DNA of 64,000 nucleotides from Mycobacterium deserti. GTDB taxonomy: Bacteria; Actinomycetota; Actinomycetes; Mycobacteriales; Mycobacteriaceae. Positions 32,556 to 40,157 of this stretch are shown piece after piece. The position numbers were made by a program, and so were the translations under genes. Below the pieces are notes generated by a model, which ran no database searches, had not been told where the DNA came from, and was given only the letters and a program-made list of their open reading frames with translations. Numbering within the stretch: position 1 is the first letter of the stretch; every line of letters starts with the position of its first letter. The stretch lies in contig NZ_JAODWD010000001.1 of the NCBI RefSeq assembly GCF_025345615.1, positions 1 through 64,000 on the forward strand, read 5' to 3'.

Positions 32556-32675
32556 TCAATGCTTCCGCTTGCGCCGCGTGCGGCTCGCTGCGGCCTTACC
32601 GACCTTGCTCGATCCTTTCGCCCTCGCCTGACGGGCGAATTTCGCTCTTGCGGCCTTTTGGTTTTTCGTAGCCAT
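32556..32675 (-). CDS. 39-residue Lys/Arg/Ala-rich protein
   Basis: ATG 32675 with a good GAGAGG ribosome binding site; 39 residues beginning MATKNQKAARAKFARQ and ending RTRRKRKH, then TGA. About 40 percent of residues are Lys or Arg. It lies 9 bp from the preceding gene's stop and 4 bp from the next gene's start, in the capsid module. Too short for normal gene calling. Probably nucleic-acid binding, but only composition supports this. Confidence 0.5.
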   Translation of the reverse strand: MATKNQKAARAKFARQARAKGSSKVGKAAASRTRRKRKH

Positions 32676-32684
32676 AGTTGCCTC

Positions 32685-32945
32685 TCAGTCGGCCAACTTG
32701 ATCGACGGCCCGTCTGGCTTGCCCACGGTCCCCCGGTTGACTTTGACGCGAGCCTCGCCGGTCGTGAGGGGGTTGTAGTGGCGCGGCTGGCCTGCGTCAC
32801 CGCTCAACTCGCCGGGACCAACCCGCCGAGGCTCGCCGCGCACCGCCGCGTCAAGGCCGACCGCCAGCGCATCAGGCACGACGGGTCTGGGATCGCGCTC
32901 GGCGTCAGCCATCGCTGATTCAACCCAAGGCGGTAGCGCGGTCAT
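32685..32945 (-). CDS. Small hypothetical protein following the capsid-like gene
   Basis: 86 residues from ATG 32945, overlapping the capsid-like stop (ATGA). Begins MTALPPWVESAMADAERDP; otherwise rich in Pro, Gly and charged residues and probably disordered. No family recognised. Coupled translation implies a role with the capsid-like protein, for example a decoration or head-completion protein; this is inference. Confidence 0.55.
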   Translation of the reverse strand: MTALPPWVESAMADAERDPRPVVPDALAVGLDAAVRGEPRRVGPGELSGDAGQPRHYNPLTTGEARVKVNRGTVGKPDGPSIKLAD

Positions 32946-34105
32946 CGGTGCGTCACGAACGTGGGGGCGGTGTAGTTGGCGTTCGTGGTGACCTGACACA
33001 CCGCAGCAGCGCCACGACGACGCACGCCGGTTCCGAATCCGCGCGTGGCGAAGCTTTCAACCAGAGGCACGCCCTGCCAGTTACCCGGCATAAGCCGCAA
33101 ACCCTGTTGCGAAGCGTCGGGCCACTCACGGAATCCCACGACATTGCGGTCAGAATTCGGCCCGTACGTCGCTACGACGGCGATGTAACCGCTTGGCACA
33201 TAATCGGATTGAATCACCAGAGCTTCGCCGTAAGAACCGAGTACGGGGATGTCGTAGATCGATCCGGCGACCGGCTCACCGATCAACTCGCCGCCGTCAC
33301 CACTCAGGTAAGGCGGCTGCGACTCGCTCGGAATGAAATCCCACTTGGCCTTTGGAACATCATCGAGAGTTTCCGCGCCTTCGGGCGGGCGGCTGGGCTG
33401 ATTGGCCCGCCAGCTCATCACGTGCTCGGCCTCGTCTGGGTTGCACAGCAGAAGCAACGTCGCGCCGGTCTCCTTACTGAAACCTTTGCGCGTCACCAAT
33501 CGAATCAGGTGCTCGGCGTCGCCTGCATCGACCTGCTCGGTTCCCGAAGTGACGTAGTGGGTTTCTTCTGTGGGGAACTGACGACCCAAATACGGCGGGG
33601 GACCCGGCGCAACACCGTCGTAGAGGTCATAGACGGTGAACCCTTCGGGATTCTTTCGGCGAGTCTTGCCGAAGACCGATTTGAGGATTTCGCCGGTGCA
33701 AAGCGTGGTGTCGCCGGTCAAAATGTTATCCATGATCGCGCGTACCTGACGCACGTCGGCACTGCGAAGGAACAAACGCGTCAACCGCGTTGAAATATCG
33801 TAATCGGTGAACTGGTACCCGAGCATCAACGAATCACCAGGCGCACCAGCAGCTTGCGGGACGCCGATCTCTGTCGCTTGCTCGAATAGCGCAGGGGTGA
33901 TGTTCTGCGGCACCGCTTCGCCAGCGTTAGTGGTGCGGAACGCCAACAGGTCCGTGAGCTTTTTGCGGTCCCGATTCCAGAAGTCGAGCACTTCGGAGAA
34001 CTCGGTCCAGACCGCCATGAGGTCGGTGCCGTCGCGCAGCGTGGAAAGAACAGGCGCGATCTCGCCAGTTGTGACAATGCCATATTGGCCGTTCGGTGCC
34101 GTCAT
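32942..34105 (-). CDS. Phage major capsid-like protein
   Basis: 387 residues. N-terminus NGQYGIVTTGEIAPVLSTLRDG and a C-terminal region rich in beta strands ending in GFGTGVRRRGAAAVCQVTTNANYTAP resemble actinophage major capsid proteins of HK97-type fold, where a similar closing segment occurs. It is the first gene of a four-gene minus-strand module with three small proteins. There is no prohead protease, portal or terminase beside it. The capsid call is by resemblance, not by search; another phage structural role is possible. Confidence 0.55.
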   Translation of the reverse strand: MTAPNGQYGIVTTGEIAPVLSTLRDGTDLMAVWTEFSEVLDFWNRDRKKLTDLLAFRTTNAGEAVPQNITPALFEQATEIGVPQAAGAPGDSLMLGYQFTDYDISTRLTRLFLRSADVRQVRAIMDNILTGDTTLCTGEILKSVFGKTRRKNPEGFTVYDLYDGVAPGPPPYLGRQFPTEETHYVTSGTEQVDAGDAEHLIRLVTRKGFSKETGATLLLLCNPDEAEHVMSWRANQPSRPPEGAETLDDVPKAKWDFIPSESQPPYLSGDGGELIGEPVAGSIYDIPVLGSYGEALVIQSDYVPSGYIAVVATYGPNSDRNVVGFREWPDASQQGLRLMPGNWQGVPLVESFATRGFGTGVRRRGAAAVCQVTTNANYTAPTFVTHR

Positions 34106-34329
34106 CGTTCTACCTCAATTCGGTGCAGCCTTGCGCTCGATTCTACGCTCCGTTACGCACGAATCCCGTTGGTGTAGACGGACTGTCGGGCCAATGTCGG
34201 CCATGTCGCGCGCATGGCATAGGGCCGCTATTGTGCTATTCTGGAAACCAGCAGCGGAGGTTTCTAAGCACCTCGGGGTCCGGTCGGACTTCATCAGCAG
34301 TGTCAATCAACTGATGAAAGGTGCTCCGC
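34106..34329. promoter_or_regulatory. Divergent control region of the element
   Basis: 224 bp between the capsid module (minus) and the excisionase/replication module (plus). Two inverted repeats: GAAACC (34244-34249) and GGTTTC (34259-34264) with 9 bases between, and TTCATCAG (34290-34297) and CTGATGAA (34311-34318) with 13 between. The second ends right at the AAAGG ribosome binding site of the HTH gene, so it could be an operator or hide the site in RNA. This is where a lysogeny-type switch would be expected, but no repressor gene is obvious. Confidence 0.55.
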
Positions 34330-34602
34330 ATGTCTCGCACATCGCCCACGTTGCCGCGCAGCGATTCGCAACGAGGTCAGGCGGGGTCAACTACCCGGCC
34401 TGAGCGTGTTGATCCTGCCGCTGAATTAATCTCCACGAAGCAGGCCGCGAATCGTTTGAAAATCTCTCCGAACACTTTGCGCAAGTATGTTGCGCTCGGA
34501 TTGATCCCCGCGCACCAGGTCGGGTTGCGATTGCTCAAGTTCAATCCGGCTGACGTTGACAAGCTTGTGCGAAAAATCGACAACCGCACGGCCAGCGCAT
34601 GA
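34330..34602 (+). CDS. Excisionase-like helix-turn-helix protein
   Basis: 90 residues from ATG 34330 (AAAGG 9 bases upstream). The C-terminal half is a winged helix of the Xis/MerR-like HTH_17 type: ELISTKQAANRLKISPNTLRKYVALGLIPAHQVG. Such proteins act as recombination directionality factors or as activators of early genes. It is the first gene of the plus-strand replication module; its stop overlaps the next start (ATGA). Confidence 0.75.
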   Translation: MSRTSPTLPRSDSQRGQAGSTTRPERVDPAAELISTKQAANRLKISPNTLRKYVALGLIPAHQVGLRLLKFNPADVDKLVRKIDNRTASA

Positions 34603-34817
34603 CAACGATCCGTGGAGTAAGTGATAGCCAAGCCCGAGCGAGACAGTCGCGCGCTCGTCGTGAGCTTGCGGCGATAGCACGCGAAGACGCCGAACGAATC
34701 GAGAGGATTTGCGGTGCGATTCGCGACTTACCCGGCATGAGTGACGAATTCAAAGCTCGGATTGCACACACGATCGTCGACCATCCGGTTCACCTGTTTG
34801 GAAGTGAAGCGCCGTGA
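34599..34817 (+). CDS. Small helical hypothetical protein
   Basis: 72 residues, highly charged (Arg, Glu, Asp), predicted helical: ARQSRARRELAAIAREDAER. Starts in overlap with the HTH gene and ends in overlap (GTGA) with the following gene, so it belongs to one translation-coupled series. No family recognised. Confidence 0.6.
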   Translation: MTTIRGVSDSQARARQSRARRELAAIAREDAERIERICGAIRDLPGMSDEFKARIAHTIVDHPVHLFGSEAP

Positions 34818-35683
34818 CCGCACGCAGAATGACTTGGGAGCAGTACGTTGCCGAGACGGCGGCAGACCGCGAACGCAACGCGGCAATGCGCAACCGCAAG
34901 CGCCCCACGCTCGAGGAAATCGCGGAGCGCCTGACTAACGCGCCGCGTGCAGCTGACTCCGAGGGCAATTCGCTGCCCATTGGCGGCAAACCGAGAACCA
35001 CTCGGCAGGTGTGGGAGACAGCAGAATCGCTTGAGCGCCTGCTGAATTCACCAGTTGATACGAAACTGCCGCCCGAAACCGAGCGAGCGGTCTCACAAAT
35101 TCTGGCATCCTGGTCGGCTGCCGAATCCTTGGACGCACCCGAAGGCGAACCATGGGAGCCAATCGTAGCGAAAGCCGTTGCGAGCCACGATTGGTATTTC
35201 GGTAGCGCGCCTGATCGCGAGCGTATCGACGTTGGTGAGTTGCTACCGCAAAACGTTGAGGAATACGAACGCCGCTTCGCTGCGCCTGATCGGTGTCGTG
35301 GATTCGAGACCGACAATCTGCCGCAGACCCACGACGCTCACAGCCGTTACGGCGAGCTACTTGTCCCTGGCATCGAACTCGATGCGGCTGTGGTGATTTC
35401 AACGTCACGCCCAGGACACCGATGGCCGCTGCGCGGTGCGCAAACGCTGCAAGACGTGATCGACGTCGTTGAGGCCGACAAGCACTGCGATTTCGCCTAC
35501 GGATGCTGCACGCGCACAAACAAGCCAACGATCTTCAACGTCTTTACCTTTCACCACGGCGACCTCATCGTCATCTGTCACGTGTGCCGTGAATGCTGGC
35601 AGCAGTGGGTTGACGAGAACATTCCAGAGCCGCCGGCGGAAGTGATTTACGAGACCGACATCGAAAACGAAACCGAAACCTAA
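34814..35683 (+). CDS. Hypothetical protein with C-terminal cysteine cluster
   Basis: 289 residues from GTG 34814. The N-terminal half is helical and acidic. The C-terminal part has cysteines in YGCCTRTNK and ICHVCRECW (about residues 234-268), spaced like a zinc-binding site. No known domain is recognised. It precedes the primase gene in the replication module, so a role in replication or its control is plausible. Confidence 0.6.
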   Translation: MTARRMTWEQYVAETAADRERNAAMRNRKRPTLEEIAERLTNAPRAADSEGNSLPIGGKPRTTRQVWETAESLERLLNSPVDTKLPPETERAVSQILASWSAAESLDAPEGEPWEPIVAKAVASHDWYFGSAPDRERIDVGELLPQNVEEYERRFAAPDRCRGFETDNLPQTHDAHSRYGELLVPGIELDAAVVISTSRPGHRWPLRGAQTLQDVIDVVEADKHCDFAYGCCTRTNKPTIFNVFTFHHGDLIVICHVCRECWQQWVDENIPEPPAEVIYETDIENETET

Positions 35684-35702
35684 ATCCTATCGAATGACGA
35701 AA

Positions 35703-35736
35703 CCCCGACTCGCGAACGAAGGAAAACGAGTCGGGG
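35703..35736 (+). terminator. Hairpin upstream of the primase gene
   Basis: CCCCGACTCG (35703-35712) and CGAGTCGGGG (35727-35736) are perfect 10-bp arms around a 14-base A-rich loop. It lies 20 bp after the previous stop and 33 bp before the primase start. It may be a terminator or an attenuator that separates the small-gene series from the replication gene. Confidence 0.6.
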
Positions 35737-35768
35737 CGTAGCCCGCCACAGACGAAAGCAAGCTAGGC

Positions 35769-37943
35769 ATGAGTGTACAGGCCGGTAATGACAAGAATGG
35801 CGGCGAAAGCGCGTGGCAGTTCGAGTTCGACGCATTGCCTAACGAGCGCGGTTATCAGGTGCGGTTGGTCTCGTCTGGCCCTGCCGACGCCGCGCTGTCC
35901 ATTCCCGACGTGACCGGTCTGTCGCCATTGGACGCCGCGCTGGCGTATGCGGCTGGTGGCGGGTACGTGCTGCCGGTGAAGGCCGGTAAGCATCCCGGCT
36001 CCATCGTGGGCAAGGGCTGGCCGCACAAGTCGAGCCGCGAACCTGCACAGATTCGGCAATGGTGGACCGAGCATCCCGACGCCGGTATCGCGCTGCACAC
36101 TGGTCGATCCGGTCTCACCGCGTCCGATCTGGACGTTGACGTGATCCCCGACGAACTGACTTGGCTCAAGGGTGGGCGATTCCAGTCGACACGCGGCGGG
36201 CGTGGCGCACGGGGTCATTACGTCTTCGCCAGCGCCGAGACGTTCACCAGCGGCGCACTGCGCACCGCAGACGGCACCCAAGTCGGCGAAATCCGCTCCG
36301 GTAACACAGTGATCATGGTGGCTCCGTCACCACACCCGAAAGCCGATGACGGCGGCGAATACCGCTGGATCACAACCGGAACCGTGCCTGAACTGCCCGA
36401 CGAGGGCCGCGCGGCCTTGACCGCCAAGGCTGGTGGGGTTGGTGAGCCGGTCACTGCCGACGTGGAGGCCGCATGGCGTGCCTCTCACACGACCGAGCGC
36501 GAGCCTTGGCGGCGAAAGGTCTTCGGAGAGTCCTACGCCGCGAAGCTGGCGAACGGAGAGCACCACCACCCGGCGATGATGGCGACGGTTGGGTGGGCTG
36601 CGCGTGAGGTCGCGCCCGGTTTGGTGTCGTCAACGATCTTCGATGACTTGCAAGACGATTGGCTGACTTCATTCAAGGGCAACGACCGCAGGCCAGTGCC
36701 GGGGGAGTTCTGGAAGATGGTTCGCCAAGCCATCGCAGCGGTAGCGCCCGCCGACGCCGATGCGCAAGCGATGGCCGATCTGCTCAACCGAGCACAGCGC
36801 GAATTCGGCAACCGCCACGACGACGAGATCAATTCGGCTCCGTCGCTGGACGAAGTGAACGCGCTACTTGTTCGTGACGATAAAACGGTCGACGCCGGTC
36901 AGGACACATCGGACGATTCGAGCGGAAACGCCGTGGGATCCGACGGACCAAAGCAACGCCGAAACGCGCCGCTTGATCTGCGGCGGCTGCGCACCGAACC
37001 GCCCATGCCGGTGGCGTGGCTGCTGCCCGACGTACTCGCACGAGACAGCTATGTGTCTCTGTCATCGGCAGCGGGCACCGGCAAGTCAATCTTTGCACGC
37101 GGCATTTCGGTCGACGCCTCACTAGGCCGTGCGCACACCGAACCGTCCGAGACTTTCGACCCGGCCAAAGTGATCTATCTGGACGCCGAAAACGGCGAAG
37201 ATTGGTGGCGCGGCGGTCTCGATGCGATGGGCGCACCGCTGGACCTACCGAACTTGTCGGTGGTGTGCTTTCCCGATCTGGCCGGGTTAGACACCCCAAA
37301 AGGGTCGCACGAATTCCTTACGCTCATAAACGATTTGGTGCAACGACTCGATGGTGAGCTAGATCTAGTAGTGCTCGACACAGTAAGCCGATTCATCGAC
37401 GGCGGGGAGAACGACGCCGACACGTGGAGCCAGTTCTATCGGCGGGCGATCCAACCGCTACGTGAGCGCAAGGTGGCGGTGCTGCGGCTCGATCACTTGG
37501 GTAAGGACGCCGACAAAGGCCCGCGCGGCAGCTCGCACAAGCTCTCCGACGTAGACGCCGACTATCGCCTCACCGCCGATTCACCCGGCGGCGATAATCT
37601 GACGCTGACGCTGGGCAAGCGCCGACGCCAGCACATGGCCGAAACGGTGAGTCTGCGACGACTGGACGGACCGCTGCGGCACGAACCGGCCACCAATGCG
37701 CTGTCGCTTGGAGTGACGCTTGCCAGCGGCCAGGTGGTGCCCGCTGATCGCAAGGTGGCCGCGCTCGTAGCCGAGCTGGACCGGTTAGGTATCGACGCCG
37801 CGCTGGGTCGACCGAAGTCCCAAGCTGCCGTCACCGCCGCTGGCGGATCGATTCAAGCGTCGAATGCCGTGTGGACGGCAGCACTGAAATTCCGCCGCGA
37901 CCGTGCCGCCCCCGCCGCACAGAACCGGAGTCAGCAAACATGA
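35769..37943 (+). CDS. Bifunctional primase-polymerase fused to RecA/RepA-like ATPase
   Basis: 724 residues; the likely replication initiator of the element. The N-terminal prim-pol domain (about 52-225) has GWPHKSS, the acidic SDLDVD (119-124), STRGGRGARGHYVFA and GEIRSGNTVIMVAPSPHP, the usual core residues. A linker follows, then a RecA-like ATPase (about 415-680) with Walker A SSAAGTGKS at 432-440, Walker B LDLVVLDTVS at 531-540 and a RLDHLGK sensor segment near 568. Together they would unwind DNA and prime it. A cluster of inverted GGACAG motifs lies directly downstream. Confidence 0.85.
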   Translation: MSVQAGNDKNGGESAWQFEFDALPNERGYQVRLVSSGPADAALSIPDVTGLSPLDAALAYAAGGGYVLPVKAGKHPGSIVGKGWPHKSSREPAQIRQWWTEHPDAGIALHTGRSGLTASDLDVDVIPDELTWLKGGRFQSTRGGRGARGHYVFASAETFTSGALRTADGTQVGEIRSGNTVIMVAPSPHPKADDGGEYRWITTGTVPELPDEGRAALTAKAGGVGEPVTADVEAAWRASHTTEREPWRRKVFGESYAAKLANGEHHHPAMMATVGWAAREVAPGLVSSTIFDDLQDDWLTSFKGNDRRPVPGEFWKMVRQAIAAVAPADADAQAMADLLNRAQREFGNRHDDEINSAPSLDEVNALLVRDDKTVDAGQDTSDDSSGNAVGSDGPKQRRNAPLDLRRLRTEPPMPVAWLLPDVLARDSYVSLSSAAGTGKSIFARGISVDASLGRAHTEPSETFDPAKVIYLDAENGEDWWRGGLDAMGAPLDLPNLSVVCFPDLAGLDTPKGSHEFLTLINDLVQRLDGELDLVVLDTVSRFIDGGENDADTWSQFYRRAIQPLRERKVAVLRLDHLGKDADKGPRGSSHKLSDVDADYRLTADSPGGDNLTLTLGKRRRQHMAETVSLRRLDGPLRHEPATNALSLGVTLASGQVVPADRKVAALVAELDRLGIDAALGRPKSQAAVTAAGGSIQASNAVWTAALKFRRDRAAPAAQNRSQQT

Positions 37944-37998
37944 TCGGCCCCGAAAACTTGTCCAGAAACCCGTCCCGAGAGGAGCGAAAATCAAGGGC

Positions 37999-38136
37999 CT
38001 GTCCCGGACAGCTTGTTTGCGTCCTGACCTGCGGTGATGGGTCGTGGGCCGAGTTTGCTGGGACAGCTCCGGGGACAGCTTTTTCTGTCCCGGACAGCTC
38101 AGGACAGACCCGGTGTCGGTGCTGGTCAAGCTGTCC
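37999..38136. repeat. Cluster of GGACAG(CT) motifs, candidate replication origin
   Basis: Within 138 bp the hexamer GGACAG occurs on one strand or the other at least eight times. Two copies form the same palindrome CTGTCC-C-GGACAG (37999-38011 and 38085-38097). Others are GGACAGCT at 38061-38068 and 38073-38080, GGACAG at 38102-38107 and AGCTGTCC at 38129-38136. The array begins 56 bp after the primase-ATPase stop and runs just into the next gene. SaPI-type satellites place their iteron origin directly downstream of their Rep gene, so this is the best origin candidate. Confidence 0.65.
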
Positions 38137-38454
38137 CGGCCCGCCCTGGTGGCTGCCAACGCTGACGAGCCGGTCGACGTCGAGATCGTCTCAGAGAGCG
38201 ATCAACAAAACGGCGCCCACCCGATGACACCAGAGGATGACGATTGGCAGCCAGACGAAGCCACCGGGCCGGGAATCGACGGCTACGACGATCAACCGAA
38301 CCCGTTCGGCGAGAGCGACCCACCGCCTGGCGGCTTGCTTCCGCTCGATGAGGCGGTGATCCGTGCCGCTCGCATAAGAAACATGGGCACCGCTGGGCAC
38401 GCGAGACTGCACCGACCGCAGCGGGCGTTGCCACGTGGTCTCTCCGGTCGGTAA
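38113..38454 (+). CDS. Small hypothetical protein after the origin-like array
   Basis: 113 residues from GTG 38113. ATG 38224 would give a 76-residue protein starting MTPEDDDWQPDEATG. Acidic Pro/Asp-rich centre and an Arg-rich end. No family recognised. Because the longer form's start lies inside the GGACAG array, binding of the initiator could block its expression. Confidence 0.4.
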   Translation: MSVLVKLSRPALVAANADEPVDVEIVSESDQQNGAHPMTPEDDDWQPDEATGPGIDGYDDQPNPFGESDPPPGGLLPLDEAVIRAARIRNMGTAGHARLHRPQRALPRGLSGR

Positions 38455-38455
38455 C

Positions 38456-38478
38456 CCGGCAGGGTCAAAACCTGCCGG
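38456..38478. terminator. Hairpin between convergent genes
   Basis: CCGGCAGG (38456-38463) and CCTGCCGG (38471-38478), 8-bp arms with a 7-base loop, right after the stop of the plus-strand gene and before the convergent minus-strand gene. Likely terminator of the replication module. Confidence 0.65.
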
Positions 38479-38549
38479 TAAACTCCAATTTGTGCTGGCC
38501 AGGGGGCTATCGGCCAACGATCCAACGATTATCGACGCATCCCGCTGGA

Positions 38550-39149
38550 TCACTCAGTTTGAGATCCATTGTTGCCCAGCTGTTTTCGTAACCGGGCCGC
38601 ACGCGCACGGTCGATTGGTTTGTGGGACTCTGTGTACCTGACGCGACGGTATTTGGTGCGATGCTCTACCAGACCGCCGCTAGCGTCGCGCGACCAGTTA
38701 CGGCCGTTGCCATCTGTGAAGGACAGCTCCACAGCAATGTCTCGCTCTTGCAACTGCAGACCGGAATGAAATGGTGCGTGGTAGGAAGCAGTTCGCTTCG
38801 GGCCCACGGTGATCGACTCATTTTCGGAGAACACTTCGACGATCACAATGACGGAGGGATCTTGGACCTGTGCCGCATTCGACAAGCTGAGCTTGTCAGA
38901 GCGAACCGTTATGCGCGCGTAGGTAATTGGAAGGTCAGAGCCGTTGTACACATCTCCCCGTACCCCGTTCGCATAATCAGTATCGGGATCCAATGTCTTT
39001 GTGTAAGTGAAGGTTACAAGCGAGGCTTGCGATCTGCGTTTATCTCGCTGGTCCAATCGCAGAATGTTCGTCGCCAACACTAGCGAGAGTCCGCTCAATA
39101 AGGAACCGGCCCACTGGCCGACAGTCCCCCAAATCTCCACTGGAAACAC
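38550..39149 (-). CDS. Single-pass membrane protein with beta domain (unknown)
   Basis: 199 residues. One N-terminal membrane helix (about 8-28), a short basic stretch (RLDQRDKRRSQ), then a beta-rich domain with alternating strands (GDVYNGSDLPITYARITVRS) and a basic C-terminus. Similar in plan to the protein at 30500-31294 but shorter and not obviously homologous. Minus-strand neighbour of the integrase gene, with 42 bp to the gene upstream. Confidence 0.5.
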   Translation of the reverse strand: MFPVEIWGTVGQWAGSLLSGLSLVLATNILRLDQRDKRRSQASLVTFTYTKTLDPDTDYANGVRGDVYNGSDLPITYARITVRSDKLSLSNAAQVQDPSVIVIVEVFSENESITVGPKRTASYHAPFHSGLQLQERDIAVELSFTDGNGRNWSRDASGGLVEHRTKYRRVRYTESHKPIDRARAARLRKQLGNNGSQTE

Positions 39150-39191
39150 GTTCCCTCCTCGTGACAGGGCATAGGTTCGGCGCTTAACCTT

Positions 39192-40157
39192 TCACACCGG
39201 GTAGAGGTCGGCCCAATCCTCAATAGTCGGTTGTAAGGAATCCGGATACAGGATAGGCCGGTCGGTCTCGGTCTCCCAGCTCTGCGCCTGGGCTTCGAAC
39301 AACGCCACCGCACACTCAGCCATCGACACAGCGTTGTTGACGCCCTCGACGATCATGCGAGATAGGTCAACCTCACCACTCGGCATGTAGTCAAGCGGCC
39401 ACTTCAGGCCATGAACAATCGCGGAGCTGACGTTGTAGAACGATTTCGCGACATCTTCGAACCCGAACGGGCGACCATACGGCCCAGCGTCGCCGTCGTG
39501 GAGCGGCGGATGGCCGTCGAGCCACTTCGCCGCCGCGATCACCACATCGCCGCTACCTTTCACCTTTGCATTCGGCGTTTCCTGCATGCCCCGCTCCAAC
39601 ATCACGACACGCTCGTCGAATAGCCGCACATGTTCGAGGAACTGTTGATATTCGACCGACCGCTTTCCGAGCGAGCCATGTTCGAAGTACTTACGCGTTG
39701 AACTCTGGTATCCCCTCTGCGCGTTGAGTTCTGATGCGGTGAATCGCACGCTGAGTCCGCGTCTCATGTCGCGATCGGTATTCGACAGCAGCCATATTGT
39801 CGTGGCGGCGGATTCAGTCGCCATACGGCAGAGCGTCAACAGTGATGATGCGTGACTGTCGCCGGACTTTGTTCGCCCGTCGATCAATTCAGCTATTGCG
39901 GTGATGCTGTCGATTGCGTTCATGATCGGGTAAACGGCTGTAGCGCTCACCATGTCGCCCGTGTAATCAGCCATAAACTCGGCGTCGTCGCGGCCAAGAC
40001 TGCTATTTGCGTCGACCAGGTTGCGGCCCACGCCCATCGCCCATGGCCGCAGATGAGCGCCGCGTTTAGCCTTCGCTTGAGTGCGTCCGATGATCTCCAA
40101 GGTCTGTGCTCGATTCATCAGCACGGCAAGAAATTCCATGGGGTCTGGTTGGTTCAT
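39192..40157 (-). CDS. Helical hypothetical protein next to the integrase
   Basis: 321 residues, predicted all-helical. The segments SLLTLCRMATESAATTIW and FYNVSSAIVHGLKW resemble DUF5677-type proteins, a family near HEPN proteins, but the motif is weak. The start overlaps the integrase stop by one base, so it is probably translated from the integrase transcript. Being next to attR, it is in a position where elements often carry cargo. Confidence 0.55.
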   Translation of the reverse strand: MNQPDPMEFLAVLMNRAQTLEIIGRTQAKAKRGAHLRPWAMGVGRNLVDANSSLGRDDAEFMADYTGDMVSATAVYPIMNAIDSITAIAELIDGRTKSGDSHASSLLTLCRMATESAATTIWLLSNTDRDMRRGLSVRFTASELNAQRGYQSSTRKYFEHGSLGKRSVEYQQFLEHVRLFDERVVMLERGMQETPNAKVKGSGDVVIAAAKWLDGHPPLHDGDAGPYGRPFGFEDVAKSFYNVSSAIVHGLKWPLDYMPSGEVDLSRMIVEGVNNAVSMAECAVALFEAQAQSWETETDRPILYPDSLQPTIEDWADLYPV

